A stretch of DNA of 64,000 nucleotides from Flammeovirgaceae bacterium 311 (GCA_000597885.1 CP004371.1:744001-808000), one strand, 5' to 3'; shown: positions 1-9,139, counted from the stretch's first letter. The notes: generated by a model not told the origin, from the sequence alone. Made by a program: numbers and translations.

Positions 1-1
1 G

Positions 2-118
2 GCAGAAAATCATGAAATCGATGTTAAAAAATTTTATGGTCTTGCCATTTTTATGGAGAACCTGACATTCTTCAGCCCGGTGATTTACGATTTACTCGAA
101 AACGCTAAAAAATCCTGA
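2..118 (+). CDS. C-terminal end of an unidentified protein (cut by window edge)
   Basis: An open frame enters from the left edge and ends at TGA 116-118, giving 38 residues that finish with YDLLENAKKS. The residues look like ordinary soluble protein, with a hydrophobic helix-like stretch around the tenth to thirtieth residue. Too little remains to name a family. It converges on the minus-strand VOC gene about 40 bases downstream. Confidence 0.55.
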   Translation, partial: AENHEIDVKKFYGLAIFMENLTFFSPVIYDLLENAKKS

Positions 119-158
119 TGTACATCATGATCCGGTGCAGCACAGCTGCAACTGCTGC

Positions 159-527
159 TTATTCCTGATTGAACTCGAATAGCTCAATGTGATATCCGTC
201 GGGATCCTTAATGAAAATTTGTGTGGCACCATCCGGCCTGGGTTTTGGGCCCATATACGCTACCCCCTTCTTTTTCAGTAAGGCTTCTGCCTCCAGAGCC
301 GACTTCACTTTCAATGCAAAATGATGTTGCCTGTGAAGGGTCAGCGGTTCCTCCCGCTTACCTATCAGATGTAATTCCTGATGCCCTCCCAGCCTGAACC
401 AGGCACCCGGGAAATTGAATGCAGGCCGGGCTATGGCTTCTAATTCCAGCAAATCCTGATAAAAACGGATGCTTACTTCCAGATCTTTCACATAGATCGC
501 TACATGGTTTAGCTCTACAATTTCCAT
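159..527 (-). CDS. VOC-family (glyoxalase/dioxygenase fold) protein
   Basis: This 122-residue protein is one complete vicinal-oxygen-chelate domain. The first beta-alpha-beta module starts with ELNHVAIYVKDLEVSIRFY, and the second ends with the typical DPDGYHIELFE strand. Metal ligands are expected at His8, a His in the QHHFALKV strand and the Glu of IELFE; all are visible. Family members include glyoxalase I, fosfomycin-resistance enzymes and dioxygenases, and the substrate cannot be read from the sequence. The ATG at 525-527 begins directly at the conserved first strand, so the start is secure. It is a single-gene unit, 159 bases downstream of the M3 peptidase on the same strand. Confidence 0.85.
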   Translation of the reverse strand: MEIVELNHVAIYVKDLEVSIRFYQDLLELEAIARPAFNFPGAWFRLGGHQELHLIGKREEPLTLHRQHHFALKVKSALEAEALLKKKGVAYMGPKPRPDGATQIFIKDPDGYHIELFEFNQE

Positions 528-686
528 GATCCCTGATGGCCCAAAACTGGCCGTTTAAAAATAAGAAGAAACAATACCTCTGGCATGGCGGCGGATAGCC
601 ACATTACCTAAAACTGATTCTCCGCTGCCACCAAACTTTATATTTGTTACTGTGGCAGCGGATAGGCAGTTAAAAATATTTAGTTG

Positions 687-2720
687 CTATTTCAGCATTC
701 CTGTACGCCTTAGCAATGCTTCGGGAGATGGTTCTTTTCCCCTGAATCTTTTGTAAAGCTCCATAGGATGCTCACTACCGCCTGCACTTAATACATGTTT
801 TCTGAACAGATCTGCGGTATCTTTATTGAAGATTCCTTTCTCCTGAAAAAACTCAAATGCATCTGCATCCAATACTTCTGCCCACTTATAGCTGTAGTAG
901 CCGGAAGCATAGCCGCCCTGGAAGATGTGTGAAAAGGAAGTACTGGTGCTGGTTCCCTGAACCGGGGGTAAAAGATCTGTTTCCTGCTGCAGCTCACGCT
1001 CATATGCACCTACATCATTTACGCTTGCCGCTTTTTTGATATGCCAGCCCATGTCCAGCTTAGCAAGCCCCACCTGCCTTACCGTCTGATATGCCTCCAT
1101 AAAATTAGCGCTTTCTTTGATCTTCTTAATCAGATTGGCTGGAATGGCCTCCCCTGTTTCATAATGCCTGGCAAAAAGATCTAGGCATTCTTTTTCATAA
1201 ACCCAGTTTTCGAACACCTGTGAAGGCAGCTCTACAAAATCCCAGTATACACTGGTTCCGGACAGGCTTTCGTATTTACCATCTGCCAGAATGCCATGCA
1301 GGGCATGTCCAAATTCATGAAACAGTGTGGTTACTTCGTTAAAGGTGAGCAGCGATGGTTTGGAGGCTGTTGGCTTGGTAAAGTTGCAAACAATAGAAAT
1401 GTGCGGACGTACATCCTGTCCATCTACCTTTTTCTGGCCGCGGTAAGAAGTCATCCAGGCACCATTGCGCTTGCCGGGCCTTGGGAAGAAATCAGCATAG
1501 AATACAGCTGTATGTCGGTTAAGCTCATCCAGCACCTCATATACCTTTACATCCGGATGATACACCTGCACACCCTGCAGCTCCTTAAACTGTAAGCCGT
1601 ACAGTTTTAAAGCTACCTGGAATACCCCATCTACCACATTCTCCAGCTTAAAATACGGCTTGAGCAATTCATCATCGATGGCATATTTTTCCATTTTAAG
1701 CTTTTCGGAATAATAGGCAATGTCCCACTTCTCCAGCCGCTCGGGTCCGCCAATAGATCTGGCATAAGCTGTTAAATCCTGTACTTCCTGCTCCGCTACT
1801 GGTTTGGCGTGCTTCAGCAGATTTTCCAGAAAATCCATCACCTTCGAGGGAGATTCTGCCATCCGCTCCTCCAGTACAAAATCCGCATGCGACTGATAGC
1901 CCAGCAGTTCGGCTCTTTCCTGCCGCAGCCTTACCTTTTTTAATATAATTTCCTGATTATCATACGCATCACCCTTAAAAGCTTTAGAACCATAGGCACG
2001 GAAGAGCTCCTCTCGCAGCTGCCTATTGTCGGCATAGGTCATAAAGGGTATATAGCTTGGGAACTGCAGGGTGAAAACCCAGCTCCCCTCCTTCTCCATT
2101 TCCTTTGCTGTTAAAGTAGCGGCTTCAACAGCATGATCGGGCAAGCCAGAAAGATCTTTTTTATCTGTGATTACCAGGCTGTAGTCATTGGTTTCTTTCA
2201 GCACATGTTCTCCAAACTCCAGCGAGAGCTGCGACAACTCTTTATCGATCTCCCGCAGCCGCTGTTTTTGGGTTTCGGATAAATTAGCGCCATTGCGAAC
2301 AAAGCTTTTGTAGGTCTTCTCCAGCAGGGTACTTTCTTCAGGCGAAAGCATCAGCCCTTCCCGGCTCTCCCAAACTGCTTTAATACGCCTGAAAAGGGCT
2401 TCATCAAGCATGATATCATTTGAGTACTCAGAGAGTAAAGGAGATATCTCGCGGGCTATTTTCTGAATCTCATCGTTTGTTTCAGCAGAGTTGAGGTTAA
2501 AAAATATACTTGAGACCACCCCTACCTGCTCACCACTGCGCTCCAATGCTTCAATGGTGTTCTCAAAGGTGGGTAACTCCCGGAGGGCTGTTATTTTATT
2601 TACATCCTCTTTGCCCCTTTCAATTGCTTTCTGGATGGCTGGCAGAAAGTGTTCATTTTTTATATCCCGAAAGGGAGGTGTTTCGAAAGGGGTATTAAAC
2701 TTATTTAACAGTAGATTCAT
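687..2720 (-). CDS. M3-family zinc oligopeptidase (Dcp / oligopeptidase A type)
   Basis: This 677-residue protein has the size and sequence of thimet-type M3 peptidases, which are cytoplasmic zinc enzymes that trim short peptides. The active site HEFGH lies at about residues 467-471, with the second-shell region some 25 residues further on (SGTSVYWDFVELPSQ). A long helical N-terminal half narrows the substrate channel. The C-terminus FRGKEPSPEALLRRTGM is typical of the Dcp/PrlC group. No signal peptide is seen, which fits a cytoplasmic place. Whether it is a dipeptidyl carboxypeptidase or an endopeptidase cannot be decided here. Its promoter must lie in the 324-base gap shared with the divergent HD/P-loop gene. 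Confidence 0.93.
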   Translation of the reverse strand: MNLLLNKFNTPFETPPFRDIKNEHFLPAIQKAIERGKEDVNKITALRELPTFENTIEALERSGEQVGVVSSIFFNLNSAETNDEIQKIAREISPLLSEYSNDIMLDEALFRRIKAVWESREGLMLSPEESTLLEKTYKSFVRNGANLSETQKQRLREIDKELSQLSLEFGEHVLKETNDYSLVITDKKDLSGLPDHAVEAATLTAKEMEKEGSWVFTLQFPSYIPFMTYADNRQLREELFRAYGSKAFKGDAYDNQEIILKKVRLRQERAELLGYQSHADFVLEERMAESPSKVMDFLENLLKHAKPVAEQEVQDLTAYARSIGGPERLEKWDIAYYSEKLKMEKYAIDDELLKPYFKLENVVDGVFQVALKLYGLQFKELQGVQVYHPDVKVYEVLDELNRHTAVFYADFFPRPGKRNGAWMTSYRGQKKVDGQDVRPHISIVCNFTKPTASKPSLLTFNEVTTLFHEFGHALHGILADGKYESLSGTSVYWDFVELPSQVFENWVYEKECLDLFARHYETGEAIPANLIKKIKESANFMEAYQTVRQVGLAKLDMGWHIKKAASVNDVGAYERELQQETDLLPPVQGTSTSTSFSHIFQGGYASGYYSYKWAEVLDADAFEFFQEKGIFNKDTADLFRKHVLSAGGSEHPMELYKRFRGKEPSPEALLRRTGMLK

Positions 2721-3044
2721 TTATGAAAAAACTAAGGGTATTAAACTTTTTAAAAATGATGAATTATCAGATCCTGATATAACAACCTAACTGAAGCAGT
2801 AGTCTGTTTGATCATGAATTTATCTATTTTTTATACTGATGCTGCAAATTAGTAGTCCTGCACTGGATAAAAAAAGGCAACACCAGTCCATTTGTAATCA
2901 AATGGGGGAACAAGCCCTGAATCATCAGAACAAAGTAATTCTGTATATGCTTTGAAGAGAATAACCTGTAAAACAGCTTAAGCCCTTATGCAAAGGACTA
3001 TAGAGTAGTAATTTAACCTGCTTATTAAAACGATTTAACAGAAC
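2721..3044. other. Divergent intergenic region
   Basis: This 324-base gap separates the divergent M3 peptidase and HD/P-loop genes. It must carry both promoters, but no convincing -33/-7 pair was recognised. Its one clear structure is the perfect inverted repeat at 2888-2905, listed separately. Confidence 0.5.
2888..2905. promoter_or_regulatory. Perfect inverted repeat, possible operator
   Basis: CCATTTG, four bases, then CAAATGG form an exact 7-4-7 inverted repeat between two divergent genes. No T-tract follows it on either strand, so a terminator is unlikely. A dimeric regulator's binding site is a reasonable guess but is unsupported beyond the symmetry. Confidence 0.3.
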
Positions 3045-4208
3045 ATGTGGCAGATAACGGAAGACTATCAGTGGGATACACTTAGACGGCGCTTTAACTG
3101 GGTTCGTGATATGCAGGGGGTTTCGCAGGACCCTGCTTTTCATGCAGAAGGTGATGTAGCAACACATACTCGTATGGCGATAGAGGCACTGCAGGAACTG
3201 GATGATTTTAAAGATCTGCCAGAGCAGGAGCAGCATATATTATTAGCAGCCACTTTGCTGCATGATGTGGAAAAGCGCTCTACAACAGTTAAAGAAGCAG
3301 ATGGCCGTATCAGCTCTATTGGACACGCCAAGAAAGGAGAACTAACCAGCCGCAGCATACTGTATATGGATGTACCAGCTCCTTTCCCGCTAAGAGAGCA
3401 AATTGCTAAACTGGTGAGGCACCACGGCTTGCCATTGTGGGTGTTTAACAGCGAAGATCCCAGAAAGGCCGTTATCCAGGCGAGTCTGGAAGTAGATACG
3501 CATTTATTATCCGTATTGGCCAAGGCTGATGTACTAGGCCGAGTGTACAATGATAAAGAGGACCTGCTCTACAGAATAGAACTCTTCAGTGAGCTTTGCA
3601 GGGAGCATAATTGTTACGGGAAACCACGGGAATTTGTAGATGCCTTCTCCAGGTTCTTTTACCTGCAGCGGGAGGAAGTTGCCCCTGATTATCATGCTTA
3701 TAATGATACAAAATTCAGGGTCATCCTGATGTCGGGCCTGCCCGGTGCGGGAAAAGACATGTACATCAATTTCAACCTCAGTGACTGGCCGGTTATTTCA
3801 CCGGACGAGCTGCGGCTGGAAATGAAGATTAAACCTAACAATAAATCAGGTAAAGGGAAGGTTATGCAGCGGGCGAAGGAAAAAGCAAAGGAGTACATGC
3901 GCAGCCGCACATCGTTTATCTGGAATTCGGCAAATATTACCAGGCTTACGCGCCAGCCGCTAATTGAATTGTTTCTTTCCTATGGCGCCTACGTAAAAAT
4001 TATATACGTGGAGGTGCCTTTTAGTATGCTGCAGGAACAAAACCGGAACCGAGAGCTGGCTGCTACACCCGCTGCCATGGTGAAAATGCTGGGTAAGATG
4101 GAAGTGCCCGCTGTAACAGAGGCTCATGAAGTGGAATACATCATCAGTGAAATACCACCCACTCCTGAAGAAGAAACGCTTCCTACAACACCCCCGGAAG
4201 AAGAGTAA
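3045..4208 (+). CDS. HD-domain phosphohydrolase fused to a polynucleotide-kinase-like P-loop domain
   Basis: The 387 residues fall into two parts. Residues about 1-200 carry an HD metal-dependent phosphohydrolase domain, with LLHDVEKRS near residue 71 and a later HHGLPL. Residues about 225-375 form a P-loop kinase module of the AAA_33/T4-Pnk type, with a Walker-A-like GLPGAGKD at about 231-238, SPDELR, WNSANITR, and an NRNREL stretch that suits the lid arginines. The architecture resembles tRNA/RNA end-processing enzymes, where HD and Pnk domains heal RNA ends, but no ligase or nucleotidyltransferase is adjacent. The Walker A motif ends GKD rather than GK[S/T], which is unusual. The C-terminus is a Pro/Glu-rich tail. 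Function in RNA repair is inference. Confidence 0.8.
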   Translation: MWQITEDYQWDTLRRRFNWVRDMQGVSQDPAFHAEGDVATHTRMAIEALQELDDFKDLPEQEQHILLAATLLHDVEKRSTTVKEADGRISSIGHAKKGELTSRSILYMDVPAPFPLREQIAKLVRHHGLPLWVFNSEDPRKAVIQASLEVDTHLLSVLAKADVLGRVYNDKEDLLYRIELFSELCREHNCYGKPREFVDAFSRFFYLQREEVAPDYHAYNDTKFRVILMSGLPGAGKDMYINFNLSDWPVISPDELRLEMKIKPNNKSGKGKVMQRAKEKAKEYMRSRTSFIWNSANITRLTRQPLIELFLSYGAYVKIIYVEVPFSMLQEQNRNRELAATPAAMVKMLGKMEVPAVTEAHEVEYIISEIPPTPEEETLPTTPPEEE

Positions 4209-4296
4209 GATCGCTGATCTGCATGAAGCGCTATGCAGCTGCAGAAAATAGTCTAATACTTCTGCAGTATAGAAAGTCCAGACAGGCAACAGAATT

Positions 4297-4333
4297 AAAA
4301 AAAAAAAAGGGATCCTGAAACAAGATCCCCTTT
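4297..4333 (-). terminator. Rho-independent terminator
   Basis: A GGGATC...GATCCC stem with a nine-base loop is followed, reading the minus strand, by a run of 12 T (plus-strand A-run 4297-4308). It lies just past the stop of the decayed minus-strand T9SS gene and was probably its terminator. It could weakly serve the plus-strand HD gene too. Confidence 0.75.
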
Positions 4334-4352
4334 ATGATATGTGTGTGATTTA

Positions 4353-4779
4353 TTACTCCAAAATAATTTTTCGGACAGTCAGCTGATCCCCCTGCAAGCA
4401 CAGCAAATAAATGCCTGAATGCAGAGTACCTCATTCCAGCTCAACTGTTCCATTGCCATTCACTGGCTTTTGAATCAGTATTCTACCAGTAGCTACCTCC
4501 AGAAGTTGGATAGCTGTAGTTTTTTTTTTGTTTATTAGCTCCCAGTGTTGTGGTTAATTTTTCCTTTGCTTGATTTGGATAGATCAGTAGTTCATGACCA
4601 CCGTTAGTTGCAGCCCGACTTAAAGTAGTTTCAGTTGCTGTTGTCGGAAAGCACCTTTTCTCAGGCAATTGCCATGCTTTAGGTGATCTACTGCGCTCAG
4701 TTTATCAAAATTGAAACATTACTTCAGTTGCAGCACTGCCTGTGTGCTCATTGTTTACAGTAATTACCAGATAAAAGCG
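4353..4779 (-). pseudogene. Decayed C-terminus of a type IX secretion (T9SS) cargo protein
   Basis: Reading the minus strand, a degraded Ig/PKD-like strand (YLVITVNNEHTGSAATEV) is followed by two stops. Then comes LLIYPNQAKEKLTTTLGANK, the start of a type A T9SS sorting domain (normally YPNPAKxxL). At a run of ten T (plus strand 4520-4529) the frame shifts. The domain resumes in another frame as TTAIQLLEVATGRILIQKP, is broken by TGA at 4431-4433, and ends LHSGIYLLCLQGDQLTVRK before the TAA at 4353-4355. The order LxSGIYLLxLxGxxxTxRKIxLE is diagnostic of the family. The rest of the gene upstream is gone. The protein it came from was secreted across the outer membrane; its function is unknown. 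Confidence 0.78.
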
Positions 4780-5211
4780 TTAGTAAAAGTTTACTTATAT
4801 CTCTCATATGAGTCATTGCTATTCAAATGTTTGCTGGCATGCTTTAAAAAATAATCAACCTTCTTATAACTAATATTAGTCCAAAAGTTATAGAAAGAAT
4901 TTTATTTCTGCAACCGATTGCAGAAATAGTTTCATGATCATACAATAAAATTACCTCCGCCTGATATCTGTTTTTTTTTAATCATTATATTACATCACCA
5001 TAAAGTAATAATTGTAAAATGTCTGCCATTTGGAAAGTCTTCTCTTTCGAGATGGATTTACACCATATATGATACTATATTTATAATAGAGGCTCTGGTA
5101 GCAGGCGCTCCAATTGAAATATAAGGAAGGGTGTATCAGGAACTGTCTGATCATCCAGGCAATGTTTGAGCATGCAAATGTTTTATTTTGCTTTATCCAT
5201 CTCTCATCCAA
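4780..5211. other. Gene-free AT-rich stretch
   Basis: Between the T9SS relic and the esterase there is about 430 bases of AT-rich sequence. No coding frame with family resemblance, tRNA or clear hairpin was seen. It probably contains the esterase promoter and more eroded remains of the pseudogene. Confidence 0.5.
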
Positions 5212-6360
5212 ATGATAGTAATCACCAACTACCCCGGAAAAGCCTTCAGACACGGCAGGCTGATAACAAAGCTGTTGATATTTATGCTCCTGCCGCTTAG
5301 TACCATTTATGCGCAGCAACAGGAAACAATCCCTGCGCTTCCAAAGGTTGAGATCGCTAATTCTGAGGTGCAAACCCTTACTTCTGCTGCAAGTGGTCAG
5401 GAATATAAACTTTTTATGCATCTGCCAGCCAATTACAGAGCGACTGGCAAAAAGTATCCGGTGTTGTACCTGCTGGATGCTCAATGGGATTTTCCGCTGG
5501 TATCAGCTATTTATGGCGAGCAGTATTATGATGGCTTTATTCCTGAAATGATTATTGTGGGCATTACCTGGGGAGGCAGTAATCCAGATTATGATAAGTT
5601 GCGCATGAACGATTTAAGTCCAAGTGCAATATCAGAAGTACCGGGCACAGGTCAGGGAGAAAGATTTTTGCAGTTTATCAGATCGGAGCTGATGCCTTTC
5701 GTTGAGCAGACATATCCTGCCTCAAAAAACGACAGAACACTGATGGGCAGCTCAATGGGTGGTTTATTTACTCTCTATGCCCTTTTTACGGATACGGAAT
5801 TGTTTGATCGCTATATACTTACGAGCCCGGCCAGCAGCTGGGATAATGGTGTGATATATACCCACGAAAAAGCCCATGCAGCAAGATCGGAAAATCTGCC
5901 TGTTAGGCTTTACATGGCCCATGGGGAGCTGGAAGGCAACCTGGATGGTTTTCATAAACTAATAGCTCAGTTGGAAAGCAGGAACTATAAAGGTCTGCAG
6001 ATGAAGACCAAAATACTGGAGGGCATTGGCCATTCCGGTACTAAAGCTGAGGGGTATACCAGAGGGCTTCAGCATGTATATGCAAAACCTGCCTTATCCT
6101 TGAAATCTGAAATACTGGATCAGTATGTGGGTACTTACAGAACTAGCCAGGGCCAGAACATCAATATAGCCTCTGAAAATAACCAGCTGATTCTGATCTA
6201 TCCCAACAATTTCAAGCAGATATTACTGGCAGAAACTGATCATAATTTTTATATTAAGGGGCAGTTTATGCAGCTGGAATTTAAAAAAGAAGCAGGCAGG
6301 GTATCGGGCCTGCAGGTACAGGGATTTTCGGGAGGAGAGTTCCTCAAGAAGGTTAATTGA
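5212..6360 (+). CDS. Secreted alpha/beta-hydrolase (esterase D / enterochelin-esterase-like)
   Basis: The protein belongs to the esterase-D-like alpha/beta hydrolases. After a signal peptide (LLIFMLLPLSTIYAQ) it has the YPVLYLLDAQWDF strand-and-oxyanion region, the nucleophile elbow GSSMGG, and a late GIGHSG histidine. A C-terminal extension of about 80 residues (ILDQYVGTYRTSQGQ) resembles the small lipocalin-like DUF3471-type tail seen behind many Bacteroidota hydrolases. Family members cleave esters of siderophores, sugars or S-formylglutathione; the substrate here is unknown, and location is probably periplasmic. The open frame continues upstream to a TTG at 5188. The ATG at 5212 is preferred because it gives a cleaner N-terminus ahead of the signal sequence. 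Confidence 0.85.
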   Translation: MIVITNYPGKAFRHGRLITKLLIFMLLPLSTIYAQQQETIPALPKVEIANSEVQTLTSAASGQEYKLFMHLPANYRATGKKYPVLYLLDAQWDFPLVSAIYGEQYYDGFIPEMIIVGITWGGSNPDYDKLRMNDLSPSAISEVPGTGQGERFLQFIRSELMPFVEQTYPASKNDRTLMGSSMGGLFTLYALFTDTELFDRYILTSPASSWDNGVIYTHEKAHAARSENLPVRLYMAHGELEGNLDGFHKLIAQLESRNYKGLQMKTKILEGIGHSGTKAEGYTRGLQHVYAKPALSLKSEILDQYVGTYRTSQGQNINIASENNQLILIYPNNFKQILLAETDHNFYIKGQFMQLEFKKEAGRVSGLQVQGFSGGEFLKKVN

Positions 6361-6537
6361 AGGGCTTTCACTTTACATGTAGCGGAAATGTTTTTACCAC
6401 ACAGATAAACCGCACTAAAACAGAATACCTAAAGTCCTGCTGCAGGCAAATACCTTCTGTAGCAGATTTATTTTTGCTTTTGTGCCTGTGTAACTGGTTT
6501 AAATCTTACTTTATTTAAGGATACATACAGGCTATGA

Positions 6538-7743
6538 TCAGGCCTTCAGGTAAACCCTGAAACAGGATCCCTCTCCCAGGGTACTTTCAACTTCTATCTT
6601 GCCCCCGGAATTCTCAATGATTCTCTTTACGATGGCCATGCCTACACCCGATCCTTCGGTATGGTTGTGTAATCTTTTGAACATACCGAACACTTTATGC
6701 TGATCCCGCTTTCTGATGCCCAGACCATTATCCTCTACGGTTAAAACAATAAAATCACCCTCGGTAAATGTGGTTAATTTTACAACAGGCGTTCTCTCTG
6801 GTGAGCGGTATTTGATAGCATTTGAGAGCAGGTTGTAAAGAATACTTCTAAGATTTTTTCTGGAAAATTCTATTTCGGGAGCTCTGGAAAAATCTTCAAG
6901 GATTTTGGCATTGTTTGAATTAATAAGCTCCTGATTATTTAACTTCACCTCCTGCAGCAATTCTTCAAAAGTCAGCCTGTGCATTTCATCTGCCTGATCA
7001 TCTTCAATTTTAGCTACCCTTGTTAAATCTTTTAGAGTTTTTTTGAACCGGTCTATCGATTCATCGATCATGCTGCGAATTGATTCTACTTTACCTGAGC
7101 TTTTAGAATCTTCACTAAGGGAATTATAGAACAGCTTCATCAGTCCTTCTATATTACTGATGGGAGCCTTCAGATCATGAGATGCTGTGTAGATAAAATT
7201 ATCAAGATCGTTATTAATCCTGGTGAGCTCCTTGGTACGCTCCTGAACGCGCTCCTCCAGTTCACGGTTGTTCTTCATCACCAGCTGATTAGCGCTTTCT
7301 AAGGCCTTTTTCTGCAAATAGAAGCGTACAAAAGCCGTTACTTTTGCTTTGGTGATATAAGGGTGCAGGGGCTTGAACAGGAAATCAACTGCGCCGGCCT
7401 CAAAACCTTCTACCATATGGGAGCCTTTTGCGTCGACCGCTGTCACAAAAATGATGGGAATATCTCTTGTTTTGGAGCTGTTGCGCAGGTAACGGGCTAC
7501 TTCATAACCATTCATTACAGGCATTTGTACATCAACCAAAATCAGGGCCAGCTCTTCCTTTAAAGCAACCTTCAAAGCTTCTTCGCCCGAGTTGGCAAGC
7601 AGGTAAGTTATATTTTCATCTTTCCTTCTTAGCAGGCTTTCCAGGCTTATGAGGTTTTCCACACGGTCATCTACCAGTAGTATTTTTACCGGATGGTTCA
7701 TTGGATATTCCTGCAACTGACTATCTGTTTGAAAAGTAAGCAT
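6538..7743 (-). CDS. Response-regulator/histidine-kinase hybrid (REC-HisKA-HATPase)
   Basis: Residues about 18-135 form a receiver domain (ILLVDD, acceptor Asp in LILVDVQMPVMNG, Lys in FLFKPL). A short coiled coil (NRELEERVQERTKEL) leads to a HisKA domain with the phospho-His in ASHDLKAP. The HATPase domain has N-box NLLSNAIKY, G1 DNGLGI and G2 GSGVGMAIV. There is no membrane segment, so it is a cytoplasmic kinase that takes input through its receiver. Its ATG shares one base with the TAA of the upstream cheB gene, which implies translational coupling. As last gene of the kinase-cheR-cheB operon it is probably a downstream phosphorelay member; the partner regulator is not in the window. Confidence 0.9.
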   Translation of the reverse strand: MLTFQTDSQLQEYPMNHPVKILLVDDRVENLISLESLLRRKDENITYLLANSGEEALKVALKEELALILVDVQMPVMNGYEVARYLRNSSKTRDIPIIFVTAVDAKGSHMVEGFEAGAVDFLFKPLHPYITKAKVTAFVRFYLQKKALESANQLVMKNNRELEERVQERTKELTRINNDLDNFIYTASHDLKAPISNIEGLMKLFYNSLSEDSKSSGKVESIRSMIDESIDRFKKTLKDLTRVAKIEDDQADEMHRLTFEELLQEVKLNNQELINSNNAKILEDFSRAPEIEFSRKNLRSILYNLLSNAIKYRSPERTPVVKLTTFTEGDFIVLTVEDNGLGIRKRDQHKVFGMFKRLHNHTEGSGVGMAIVKRIIENSGGKIEVESTLGEGSCFRVYLKA

Positions 7744-8309
7744 TATTGGAGAGAAAATAAGAAATTCTGTATACTATTCAAATCACAGATCCGACATTGT
7801 GGTACCAGTTGTATGGCTGATAAGGGCATGGTTGCTACTTCTGCTTCTTCCGGGTGTTGTACTACTGCAATGCCTCCATTATCTACAATCGATTTTAAGC
7901 CCATACTGCCATCTTTACTTGCACCACTGAGAAGTATACCTGCAACATTTTTACCAAAAGCCAGTGCCGCACTTGTAAAAGTAACATCAATGGAAGGTCT
8001 TGAATAATTTTCCAGCTCAGAACAGTCCAGTGAAAAAGAACCTTCTTTTTCGATCAGCACATGGTAATTAGCAGGTGCAATATATACATAACCACCCCTG
8101 ATGAACTCCTTTTCATCTACCTCCTTTACCTTCAGTGCAATTTTACGGCTGTAGATGCCATGCAGCTCGCTCTCAAAATTTCTTAGCCGGTGCAACACTA
8201 AAATAATGGGAATACTGTAATCATCGGGCAGATGCTTAAGAATTGTTAATGAAGCCTGTATGCCTCCCCAGGAACCTCCCATCACGATTAGCTTTATCTC
8301 ATGTTCCAT
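7743..8309 (-). CDS. cheB: Receiver-less CheB-type protein-glutamate methylesterase
   Basis: At 188 residues this is only the catalytic domain of CheB. The triad is visible: Ser13 in GGSWGG, His40 in LVLHR, and Asp133 in GASKDGSMG. The N-terminal receiver that normally activates CheB by phosphorylation is absent. CheB removes methyl groups from (or deamidates) chemoreceptor glutamates. No chemoreceptor lies in this window, so the substrate may be the glutamine/glutamate-rich coiled coil of the giant kinase encoded upstream; that is inference. The ATG overlaps the stop of cheR by one base (TGATG) and its own stop overlaps the next start, so the three genes are translationally coupled. Confidence 0.9.
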   Translation of the reverse strand: MEHEIKLIVMGGSWGGIQASLTILKHLPDDYSIPIILVLHRLRNFESELHGIYSRKIALKVKEVDEKEFIRGGYVYIAPANYHVLIEKEGSFSLDCSELENYSRPSIDVTFTSAALAFGKNVAGILLSGASKDGSMGLKSIVDNGGIAVVQHPEEAEVATMPLSAIQLVPQCRICDLNSIQNFLFSLQ

Positions 8310-9139
8310 CAGCTGATTTTGCGGTATATGCGATTGTCTTTGTCTACAATATCAAAATTCTTGCTAACACCAGACAGAGATAATGTTTCTTTTTTTCCCA
8401 GGCCCAGGTAACCCAGCGGAACAAGGCTTTCCTGAAACAGTTTCAGTACCCTGTCCTGAAGTTCAGAGTTAAAATAAATGAGCACATTACGGCAGATGAT
8501 TAGGTGGAATTCATTAAATGAAAAATCTGAAGCCAGGTTATGAGGGTAAAAAATCACATTTTTAAGTAAAGAAGAGTTAAATTTTACATTTCCATAATTA
8601 CTGGTGTAGTAAGAAGAAAACTCCTGCTTACCCCCCGCTGCATAATAGCCTGAAGTATATTCGGCAATATGATTAGCAGAATAGATTCCCTCCTTTGCCT
8701 GCTTCAGTACTTTTTGATTGATGTCGGTTGCGTAAATCTTTGTTCTGTTCAGCAAACCTGCTTCTGACAGCAATATTGTTAGCGAAAACAGCTCCTCGCC
8801 TGTAGAGCAGCCGGCATCCCAGATTTTAATGTGCGGATAGGTAGATAAAATCGGGAGCACACGCGTACGCAGAGCCAGAAAGAAGCTGGGGTCTCTGAAC
8901 ATTTCTGTCACGTTAACAGTAACCTCCTGCAAAAACCCTTCAAAAAAATAACTGTCTGCCAGAACAGCTTTTTTAAGCTCCCGGATTGAGCTCATGTGAT
9001 TGTTGGTCAGAAATCTTTTGATTCTTCTGTACACCGATGCCCGGGCATACCCCCTGAAGTCATAGCCGTAAAACTGATGGATGTCCTGAATTAACGTTTC
9101 AACCTCTTCTTCAAAAAATTCTTCATTATCTAGCTTCAT
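8309..9139 (-). CDS. cheR: CheR-type protein-glutamate O-methyltransferase
   Basis: The 276-residue protein has a helical CheR N-domain (about residues 10-75) with TVNVTEMFRDPSFF, then the S-adenosylmethionine fold with KIWDAGCSTGEELFSLTILL near residues 104-123 and IYATDINQKVL. LIICRNVLIYF is the typical CheR motif. CheR methylates receptor glutamates to set signalling adaptation. It has no C-terminal TPR or pentapeptide-binding tail. The ATG lies 14 bases inside the end of the upstream giant kinase gene, so expression is tied to that kinase. Together with cheB it forms a methylation/demethylation pair without an obvious chemoreceptor. Confidence 0.93.
   Translation of the reverse strand: MKLDNEEFFEEEVETLIQDIHQFYGYDFRGYARASVYRRIKRFLTNNHMSSIRELKKAVLADSYFFEGFLQEVTVNVTEMFRDPSFFLALRTRVLPILSTYPHIKIWDAGCSTGEELFSLTILLSEAGLLNRTKIYATDINQKVLKQAKEGIYSANHIAEYTSGYYAAGGKQEFSSYYTSNYGNVKFNSSLLKNVIFYPHNLASDFSFNEFHLIICRNVLIYFNSELQDRVLKLFQESLVPLGYLGLGKKETLSLSGVSKNFDIVDKDNRIYRKIS

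Noticed and set aside
4990-5484. A 164-codon minus-strand frame
   Set aside because: It overlaps the secreted esterase antisense, is Cys/Arg/Tyr-rich in a way typical of non-coding frames, and matches no family.
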